From: Tetracladium setigerum
Lineage: Eukaryota; Ascomycota; Leotiomycetes; Helotiales
NCBI GenBank assembly: GCA_031472005.1
Contig: PZJY01000013.1
Span: forward strand, 1,426,001 to 1,490,000
Reading direction: 5' to 3'
DNA length: 64,000 bases
Below, in pieces: positions 55,778 through 64,000 of the stretch. Under the pieces are notes generated by a model. That model saw nothing but the letters and a program-made list of their open reading frames with translations, was not told where the DNA came from and ran no database searches. Both the position numbers and the translations under genes were made by a program. The stretch's first letter is position 1. Each line of letters starts with the position of its first letter.

Positions 55778-57627
55778 ATGTACACGACGATTGAGCCCAG
55801 GCTGATAGCACTGCTTAACAACGATGCCTCCTCCAATACCTACTCCAGCCCCCCGTCGCTGGATCTCCCACCCCTCCACGACCCAAACATTCTGAAAGCC
55901 TCTGGCCGGCCTCTCCTCCTCGAGCCAGATACCACCAAGCGAAATGGCAAGCACACACCGACCTCGAGTCTTTCTGCGCAACATCACGGATTATCAATTC
56001 AGAACGAAGACGAAGATGGCAGTCTTCAGGGTGGTACAAAGCAGAAACCTGTCAAGTCTGCCGTTGACAGGGCGTTAGGGAGCTCCTCGCCACAATCATT
56101 GCGCAAGATATTGGACGATGTAAATGAGAATGAGCCAGCTCCCTCAAAGAAGCGCCCCATTCCCGAGAGCAGCAAGGACGAGTTTGTCCAGTTGCCCCAA
56201 CCTCCCAAGAAGCACAAGGCTGCGAAACAAGCCGTTCCTCCAATTATTATAGGATTGTTTGAACCACCTCCACAGGCTGCTCTCTTTCCCCCGATCGCTT
56301 CGAGCTCGTTTCATGATAGTCATGGGCGAAATAGTCTTAATACAGTTCCAATGAAGCTGAGAGAGGTGAAGGAGCCTCCCAGCAATGTGTGGTTTGAAGA
56401 TGCGGAGAAAGAGGTGGCTCAAGTTGTGAAACCGAAGAAGAAAAAAGATGCCCGTCCTCGTAGGAAGTGGACAGAGGAGGAGACCAATAATCTCTTACTG
56501 GGTGTACACAAGCATGGAGTTGGCAATTGGACGGATATACTTGCGGATCAGGCATTTCCATTCAGTGGGAGATCAGGAGCAGATTTGAAAGATAGGTTTC
56601 GAACTTGTTGTCCTGCTGAGTTGCGAGGAAACAACGCACCTGCTGATCCCCGGCTTGCAAAACGAGTCAAGTCAACATCTAGTTTAATGTCTGAGAACAT
56701 CCTTATAGACGACAACGAGGGCTCTGGGGAGAAGATGGCAAACCCCGGAAGAGTCGTGCTCATCGCAAGAAGCTTGAGGACCTGGCAGAACTGGGCATCG
56801 AGGGGCCCTTTCGCAAGTCTCTTCGACGTGAGAGACGTCCTTTCTCCGATGAAGAAGACCGGGAAATTCTTCAAGGGTACAGCATTCATGGTCCTGCTTG
56901 GACTCGGATTCAACGAGATCCTCGATTCCATCTTCAGAGTAGACAGCCCACGGACTTGAGAGATAGATTCCGGAACAAGTATCCAGAGAAGTTTCGTGCT
57001 GATGACAAGAATAAAGAGAAAGAGAAAGAGAAAGACAAAGAAGTCCATACGATGGTAAAGTCATCTCAGTCATCTACCGAGTCATTACCACAATTCTCCG
57101 CTTCAAAACGAGATGGAAGGGTTGTGGAGACAAAACAGCCCTCTGTAAGCCTCCAGTTACAGGATGTTGACGATCGAGCAAAGGAGAATGCGGTCTTCTT
57201 CCCAAACTCCTTGATCCATACCTCATCTAGTCGTGAGGGTCTTAGAATCCAAGAAATGATCACCACATCACCGACACCACCAAAGAACGCCAATCTCCCA
57301 ATTCAAGCAAATCTTTACAACAACTTCACATTCCCTGAGCAACCAACCATGGAATCGGACACAATGCCATTCAGCCAATCATTCGATTGGGGCAACACAA
57401 TTGCCGCTCCATTCACCGGCACGATGGGCGAAATGGACATCTCACGTTTACTTTTGGACGAGTCGTGGCCGGATTTGCCTACTCCAACGAGCAAGGAGAA
57501 GCAACAACAGAGTTTTACGAATATCAACAGCATTATCTCTTCCAGCGCTGAGACTGGAGGAAATGACAACCCATTTTACACCATGTTGGAGGATCCGGAT
57601 CAGATTATCAATACCTCTTTTGGCTGA
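55778..57627 (+). CDS. Double Myb/telobox DNA-binding protein (Tay1/Teb1-like); apparent one-base frameshift
   Basis: Apparently intronless, about 616 residues. First Myb/SANT domain near residues 228-285: RRKWTEEETNNLLLGVHKHG, VGNWTDILAD, then GRSGADLKDRFRTCCP, where LKDRFRT is the telobox-like helix 3. A second Myb domain (PFSDEEDREILQGYSIHGPA, WTRIQRDPRF, PTDLRDRFRNKYPEKF) lies at about residues 365-425 in the neighbouring frame; one base is missing from the GGGG at 56726-56729. The end has Ser/Thr/Pro-rich, Asn-rich and acidic stretches. Two Myb repeats with telobox helices are the layout of yeast Tay1 and fission yeast Teb1, which bind TTAGGG-like DNA at telomeres or histone promoters. 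The function here is by analogy. Confidence 0.83.
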
Positions 57628-58528
57628 GGCTATTGGTTTCTTCGGGAGTTTGTTTATTTTCATCGCATCATAAGGTATGACTGGAATGGGCATAAGGCGT
57701 TTTGAGGATTTGGGTTTGGGGGGATATTGATACCACTTAGAATGGAAATGATCGTTTAATACTGGTGATGCCTAATCACAAAAAAGTTACGCTATCTAAA
57801 GGGAGCAGCTTATAAGATATGATGTACGTTTTTGCTTGATTCCTGCTCTGTGACATGCTTCATATTCTAAGAACAGTGAATTTGTGCATATGATGACTTT
57901 AAATCCGTTTAAGCGTGGCTATCTAGTTCGAGAGACCCTTCCTGGTTCAAAAGGTATATGAGATGAAAAGGAAGTCAACTTACCCAAAAAGTTTATCCTG
58001 AGAAAGGGCTATAGAACTATATCACAAGTACATTGTATTCTTCCAATGTTTTTAATGCTCACAAACCTCACCATTCGCAAAGGAGAAGCTTATTAGACGG
58101 ACTGTTGGCCATGACACAGCCCAGTGAACGGGAATAGTTTGTTTAGTTCCAATTTGGAGAATAAATTCTATTACTAGCAAAGATGAAAAACAGTGCCCTG
58201 AGTTGTAAAATTTATCACAAAGGAAGTTCATCTAGAAGCAAGGAGAAGAAACCTTTTGTTTTCACCTTTCTGTCTCCTGGTTTACTCTTTCCTTCTTCTT
58301 TTTCACATCGGGTTTGACATTGATTTGAGGTGATATAACAAAATAGCATTTTATTCAGAGGTATAAAGAGCGCCCCTTTCTACTCTTCCTTCCTTAAATA
58401 ATATCACTTCCCTTTGCGGAATGGGCTGAAATGCAGTAACGGTTTTTTGGCATGCACGACTGGAAGAAACAAAGACCGAAGCAGGCAATAATTGGGATAC
58501 AATCAAAAAAAATACTTATTTTGGGTAT
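57628..58528. other. Convergent intergenic region
   Basis: 0.9 kb between the Myb and GT31-like 3' ends; AT-rich; no gene seen. Confidence 0.5.
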
Positions 58529-60154
58529 CTATGGATTCGACGTCACCCAATGCGCACTTCTACATTCCGTCTTTGCCGCCCAATCCTTGATTCTATCCAT
58601 ATTCCAGCCCGAAATATACTGCCCAGACCCGTCCTTCCCTTGCGGCAGACGTTCTCTGCCTAATCGAATGTGGTGTGACAACGCACAGGTGTTGGCGTGG
58701 AAAACGAATTGGAAACATAGCTTGTCCTGCTCACATGTCTTCTTGCAATGCAGGAAACTTGCAGTGGAGATATCTCCTGGAGCGTTGATCTTCCAGTCGT
58801 CGTCTATACCGTCCCAATCGACGCGTTTTTCAACAAGCTTGGGTGCAACGTACTCGTACAAGTCTTTGAATAATAAAGGTTGCTGGATTCCCAATTAGTA
58901 GGGTCAATTGTTATGTATGTAGTCTTTTTGAGAACGGGGCGAGAAGAAGGTAGGATGCATATATACATACCTTGCCCATCGTTTTATGCTTCCATCCATC
59001 TACCCACAACCATACATTTTCAATGTCCTCGCCACTGATATGATGCAGTGAAATGACCGGCTCACACCAGAGATCTCTTCCAAAAGCGACAGTGGCTGGT
59101 AATTCCCCATTAAACATCGGCCAGTATCCCTTCAACGATACACCTCGCGGCTTGAGAGCTCTTGCGAGCGCCTCATCCCCACAACACAACGCAGTCACGT
59201 TTACTCCGAATTGACTGTACATGGGCTCCTCTAGATCACGAGAGCTACTGGGCTTGTTCAGTGCCTTTAATGCAGCATACGACAGAACATACGCACTCCC
59301 ACCTGTAAAGGAGGACATTGGAGTCAGCGTTGTTCTTGGAATTGTGGTTGGTTTGATTTGAGGTGTGTCAAGCCAAAGAGAGAGGAGGACGATAGTAGCA
59401 ATATTTGAATATTAATCTGTCTAAGAGGAGTGAATGTACATATCGAAAAAGCAAAGAACCTACCATGCGCAAACTGCAAGCCTCGAAGCCAAACTGGACT
59501 TCCGATATATATCTTCTTCGCCGGATCAAGATGCTCTAACAAGCCGAACAAATTGTCCCATTCAATGAATGTGTCTGTTTCTATGAACACAAACCACTTC
59601 TTCTGCTCATCTTGATCCATGGCCTGCTGCATCTTCCAGATCTTGCGCTTCATAGGCAAATTCATGTACTTGCCCAGCGTCCATCCTCCTTGCAGCTCTC
59701 GAGTGTCCCTTCCTTGCTGTTGATACAATTTCTGCGCGTCATACAGCTTGAACTCAGGATACAATCCGCGCTCCTGCTCGGAAATATCAGCATAGGCATC
59801 ATGGATATGATGTCCTTCGAACTCCTCTTCCAGATCGGAGAAGATGAGTAGATTCTCGGCAGGAAGCTGGTAGAGAACAGTTGCAAGGTGCGAGTGAAGT
59901 CTATTCAATGGCTCGGAACCACCTGTTCGCAGGACGACCTGTGTTCTCTTAGCAATAGTAGATCTGGAAGTTGTGCAGGATTGTGATGGCTTGAATGGCG
60001 AGAGGTTCTGGCAACCAGTCCATTCCCAGGTCTTGTAGCTCCGCGTGGAGAAATCCAGGAAGCCGCCAAGGTAGAGGAGGATGAGCGCAATGGAGATGTA
60101 GATGATGCCTCGGATTGTTGCGCGCCTGGCATGGCGGGAATAGCGCCAAAGCAT
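58529..60154 (-). CDS. Type II membrane glycosyltransferase, GT31-like
   Basis: Exons on the minus strand: 59464-60154, 58971-59302, 58529-58882, 458 residues. Short basic cytoplasmic end, one anchor (GIIYISIALILLYLGGFL, about residues 18-35) and a luminal catalytic domain: TQVVLRTGGSEPLNRLHSHL, ENLLIFSDLEEEFEGHHIHD, WFVFIETDTFIEWDNLF with the ETDT (DxD) metal motif, IYIGSPVWLRG, HGRGGSAYVLSYAALKAL and GDEALARAL. This is the fungal GT31/fringe-like layout, so a Golgi sugar transferase. The last exon is a separate Cys-rich segment (HCKKTCEQDKLCFQFVFH, NTCALSHHIRLGR) of PAN/apple-like spacing. The Met at 60154 precedes the anchor best. Sugar and acceptor unknown. Confidence 0.85.
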
Positions 60155-60398
60155 CACGGATGTTGCTGCTTCATGAGTTTGACATCTTTTTGCTGGAGGT
60201 CCTAGAGCTGGGAGTGAATGGGAGACGCGGACGCGCAAGGAAGAGCAGAGCTCTCGGGTTGGAAGAACTTCTGTTCCGGTGATCGCCCCTCCACCTCGGG
60301 GCAGTACCTCTTGCTCTCTACCTCAACCTACTTCATTCACCATCGTGCTCAACCATACATTCAAACACAACTACCTATTTCGACCTTTACAAAAGGCG

Positions 60399-63102
60399 AT
60401 GGCGCATCACCGTCCCGCCTCCTCGGCATGGCCATCTCGCTCCTACGAAGACATGTACGACGATCAATCTTATGAAGATGGCCAGCATCATCATGGCCAG
60501 CATCATGGCCACTCAGCGCGCAACCACCACAACCACCAACACCACCATCACCACCAGAACGCGAGGCAGGGTAATATTCGATAGATGGGCATAGAATCGC
60601 GCGAGACACTGCTGATATTTGGCTTCTAAAGATCATGAGAGAATATCTCAACGCAGAGATCAACATGCGACGGACTACAGAGCTGGACAGGAATATGAGG
60701 ATCGCAGGCGATCAAGGTCTCCAGGAAGAGACAGGAGGAGACATGGTCGACAGTACGACGACGAACAATCCCACTACCAGCGACACAGAAGCCGGAGTCA
60801 TTCACCTCGAGGAGCAGCTCCAAATTCGACAGTCATTCTCGATGGATTGATGGATTTAACAAAGGAAGACGTTGGCCGCCCCATTCCCTGAATAATACCC
60901 CTTGTGACGCTTCGCAATCCTGCCTAGCCACAACCCTTCTAAGTGTTATCAAATATACATAAGAGATTTGGACTCTGGCTAAGCATAGGGTTGGCCACTT
61001 TGGCCGTTTCTGAGATTTACAGATCACCAATGAATTGCAAGTCCGTCTTCAGGTGGAGGGTATCCAAGAAATTCGATTGATCAAGGATAGACAGACAGGT
61101 AAGATCTCACACGGCTCGGATAAAAGCCTCTTCTCATACTTTTCTAGGTCAATCACGTCAATTTGCTTTCGTTCAGTTCGTTGGAATTCCCGAGGCGACG
61201 CAGTTCTTGAATAAATATTACCCAGCAGTTCACTTGTACAGTCAACATGATCAAGCGGAGTCTGGAAACGTGGAAAGCGTCAAGGCTCGAATAGCTTATT
61301 CCCGAGAGAAAGAAGACAGAGATAGATCGGGTAAAGGGGAGGATGAATGGACGTGTGAAGTGGTAAGGAGTCTTCCTTTATCGTCGATGCCTTTCGCACG
61401 CTCTATCCTTTGACTGGAAAGCCCGAATATTGAGCACTTTGGAAGCCCACCTTTTCCTTCCACAGACCAAATAGATTCTCCGGGTTATCGTGGTTTTATC
61501 CCGTGGTACAGCATGGTTAAAGCTGTCCGACCAACATGCGCCAATATTTTTAATCTTTGTTTCTTGCTGACTGTTCCTAGTGTTGGGTCTCAAACTTTCC
61601 TTATCGAAATTTGTGCTTTCGCTGCAACGCACCTCGAACCAGTAAGTCTTATGTTCACAAAGTAGCGATTTATACTAACGGCTGTAGGGTCCACTGCGAA
61701 TGGGGTTGTGGTTCAGGCTGTGTCATCACATTCGGGCTTTCTGACCACTGGTGAGAGTGACGCATCGCCAGATGGAACAGCATCTCAATACCTTCTCATA
61801 CGTGGTCTCGAGCCAGGCGCAAACGAAGAGCTCCTTGCGAAAGGTGTAAGCAAGCTCTACAAGACGAAACCTGCATCAGATGCCACAGAAGTCAAAACCA
61901 AGAAAGCTAAAATTTCGTCTACAACGGATGATGCCAGCCTAGGCGCAAAAGATGGCTCTCTTCGTAGAGTGCTATTGATGAGAGACCGCAAGTCCGGCGA
62001 AAGTTGGAGATATGGCTTTGCAGAGTTCAACACTGTTGAGGATGCTCAGGCGGCCATGGTCAAGTTTAAGACTTTAGAGAAGTTTACCATTTCGTCGAAA
62101 CCAGTGAATATTTCGTACATTCATGCTGGGGTCTTCGTTCCGGTTCTACAACCCCTCGATGATGAGCTCGCACGTTTTACATTCACTGCTTTATCAAATT
62201 CAGCTGTCAGACTGATGTATTGGGACGAAGGCGCATACGCAAGCGAGCTCGTGGTGGCAGCAACAGACCAGAGCTCAACCGTATCGATGAAGAATAAAAG
62301 TGAGCATGACAGGCTTGCAGCAGCTGCTCGGAACGAGGGCTTGATTCCACCCGGAAAGGACGGCGAACCAAGACCGAAGAAGAGGAAAGTTGATAAAGAG
62401 ACCAAAGTGGTAGCACCGCATCTTCAATTCTGGACAAATCAGCATGCTGAGCTTCACGGGAAACCAGCAAAAGAAGCCACTATTGACTCGACACCTTCAC
62501 CCAATAGTTTGGGAGCCACGGCGGAATCATCGGACACCACCCTAACCCAGTCTTTTGCTGACTTGAAACGCATGTGCTGTCTCCTATGTTCTCGCCAATT
62601 TAAAGTCGAGGCCGAACTTGATAAGCATTGCCGCTTGAGTCAGCTTCACCGAGATAACCTGAAAAACGAGGAACTGGTTCAAAAGGCTACGATGAAGTTA
62701 AAGAAGTCAGCCGAGTCAAGTTCGGACAATTCAGCCTACCGAGACAGGGCTAAAGAAAGACGTACAGCTTTCAATCAACCGAAACAACCTGCTGCACAAT
62801 CAAATCGGCCGCCCAAAGATGATGCCCCTGTGGAGGAAGTCTCTGCACCAATCCAATCGAAGGGTGCCCTTCTTCTGGGAAAGATGGGTTGGTCTGCTGG
62901 TGAAGGATTAGGTGCAACGGGAAGTGGAAGGACGGAAGCCATAACGACCCATCTCTATTCTCAGGGTGTAGGACTGGGAGCAACTGGAGGCAGAGTTGGC
63001 GATGCAGTTGAGGAAGCTGAGAGACAAACCAAGGGCTCGTATACTGACTTCGTGCAAAAGTCCAAGGACAAAGCTAAGGCTCGCTATGAAAGTCTCGAGT
63101 GA
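60399..63102 (+). CDS. RBM5/RBM10-like splicing factor (RRM, RanBP2 zinc finger, RRM, C2H2, G-patch)
   Basis: Six exons (60399-60570, 60632-60870, 61023-61098, 61148-61362, 61581-61641, 61688-63102), 725 residues, all in frame. Order: His-rich start (GQHHHGQHHGHSARNHHNHQ) and an RS/RD-rich stretch; RRM1 (STVILDGLMDLTKEDITNEL ... RQFAFVQFVG); a RanBP2-type zinc finger (CWVSNFPYRNLCFRCNAPRT); RRM2 (SQYLLIRGLEPGANEELLAK ... YGFAEFNTVEDAQAAM); a C2H2 finger (CCLLCSRQFKVEAELDKHCR with SQLH); and a G-patch (LLLGKMGWSAGEGLGATGSG). That order is the RBM5/6/10 signature, a nuclear pre-mRNA splicing regulator. Exon 5 holds exactly the zinc finger. Confidence 0.93.
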
Positions 63103-63428
63103 GTGATTTGTATTAAGGAGAACAGTTAGATAGATCTTTGTTTGCAGGTACACAAAGGGTTTATGAAAACTCATCTAAATACGCAAACCTACTTCCGTAC
63201 CTTCCATACACTTCCTTTGAAATATTGGTAAGAACGGATTTAATTCCGTAAACCCATGCCACGTGATATCAAAATATCCTGCGTAGGCTTGAGTTCAACC
63301 TTGGGGAGAACAACTACAACAGCCCAAACCTACCTTCTTTTTTCGTCTACGCGTATCTCTGCGGTTTGCCTGGAACCCTAGTGTTTGACAATAATCAATT
63401 GATGGCCCTCCTTCAACAGCCATTCTCA
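63103..63428. other. Short intergenic region
   Basis: Promoter of AIM11; an in-frame Met at 63366 or 63402 could start that protein earlier. Nothing else. Confidence 0.5.
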
Positions 63429-63998
63429 ATGGCAGAGTCATCGTCAACAACATCCTCTCCTGCGCGCACCGCACCTCCTCCCACACCCCAATCCGACCTC
63501 TTCTTCTCCCAACGAGCCCAGCGACAACTAGGCCTCTTCGCCGCCGGCGCCGGCTTCTTCCTCCTCTCCACCGCCATAACGCGACGCTCGCTCGTGCGGC
63601 GCTACAAAGCCTCGATCCCGAAATTCTACCAACCCAGCAATCAATTCAACAACGTCAACGGCGCCATGGAAGCCTTCGAAGCGTTGAATCTTGCTACCAT
63701 TAATGTTGCTAGTGTGGGGCTGATGGCAACGGGCGGGTTGCTGTGGGCATTTGATATTTCGAGTTTGGATGATATGAGGAGGAAGGTTAGGAGTACGAAG
63801 ATGAGTTTGGGGACGGATGTGGAGGATAAGGATACCGAGAAGGAGATTGAGGAGTGGTTTGCTAGTTTGTTGGCTAGGAAGGAGTTTAAGGCGCTGAGGG
63901 GGGAGAAGGGGATTGAGGATGATGGGGCGGCGAAGAAGGAGGAGGGGAGAATAAGTCATGAGCTGGACCTTTATGGGGTTAGTGGAAGACGACGCTGA
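63429..63998 (+). CDS. AIM11: Altered inheritance of mitochondria protein 11 (Aim11)-like membrane protein
   Basis: 189 residues from Met 63429 (starts at 63402 or 63366 would add 9 or 21). Pro/Ser/Thr-rich start, then QRQLGLFAAGAGFFLLSTAI TRRSLVRRYK-type membrane segment, IPKFYQPSNQFNNVNGAMEA, FEALNLATINVASVGLMATG and GLLWAFDISSLDDMRRKVR, the whole Aim11 family core with two membrane spans, and a charged tail. Fungal Aim11 proteins sit in mitochondrial membranes; function unclear. The gene ends two bases before the window edge and is complete. Confidence 0.9.
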   Translation: MAESSSTTSSPARTAPPPTPQSDLFFSQRAQRQLGLFAAGAGFFLLSTAITRRSLVRRYKASIPKFYQPSNQFNNVNGAMEAFEALNLATINVASVGLMATGGLLWAFDISSLDDMRRKVRSTKMSLGTDVEDKDTEKEIEEWFASLLARKEFKALRGEKGIEDDGAAKKEEGRISHELDLYGVSGRRR

Positions 63999-64000
63999 TT

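Noticed and set aside
1..64000. CRISPR array, tRNA or rRNA genes, intact transposon
   Set aside because: No regularly spaced direct repeats, no box-B-like GGTTCGA arms with a foldable partner, and no transposase or reverse-transcriptase motif seen by eye; a tRNA scan would be decisive.

Overview
The window looks like nuclear DNA of a filamentous ascomycete (Pezizomycotina). Most genes carry several short introns (about 45-270 bp) with GTRNGT donors, CTAAC/CTGAC branch sites and CAG/TAG acceptors. The housekeeping proteins (Coq4, Rac, eS4, Sec61 gamma, CHCH-domain Mix17, Aim11) have fungal forms. The Coq4, Rac and Aim11 sequences resemble Leotiomycetes (Helotiales-like); that placement is inference from memory.

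Layout. 1-5.7 kb is a decayed edge: AT-rich DNA, a broken LysM/hevein-type chitin-binding gene, an F-box gene and a second broken secreted-protein gene. 5.7-36 kb is mostly conserved core genes: a PhyH-type dioxygenase, a prolyl-4-hydroxylase-like enzyme, D-lactate dehydrogenase, ribosomal protein eS4, aspartate-semialdehyde dehydrogenase, MIX17, LRP1 (exosome cofactor), a CBS2/ketopantoate-reductase-like protein, PDCD5, COQ4, a CNNM/Mam3-type transporter, a CFIm68-like RRM protein, Sec61 gamma and a DCAF11-like WD40 protein. 49.6-64 kb is core again: a NOP6-like RRM protein, Rac GTPase, a methyltransferase, a small membrane protein, a double-Myb telobox protein, a GT31-like glycosyltransferase, an RBM5/10-like splicing factor and AIM11.

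The accessory part is 36.4-49.2 kb: a Zn2Cys6 regulator, an aldo/keto reductase, a GH128-like glucanase, a Dal5-family MFS transporter and a 1230-residue adenylation-thiolation-reductase (NRPS-like) enzyme whose C-terminus is a complete gluconokinase-type kinase. The two divergent promoters of this block carry eight copies of TCGGAAA (or its complement), four of them within 49 bp upstream of the big enzyme, and two copies share an 11-mer. I read this as an undescribed small biosynthetic or acid-processing cluster: acid activation, reduction to aldehyde or alcohol, further reduction by the AKR, phosphorylation by the fused kinase, and transport by the MFS protein under the local regulator.

A caution for users: five otherwise intact conserved genes (MIX17, LRP1, CNNM, MFS, Myb) and the cluster regulator need one extra base, nearly always inside a 3-5 base G/C run (once an A run), to join two clearly conserved frames. 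That pattern suggests homopolymer under-calling rather than gene loss. Gene models below list exons as read by eye.
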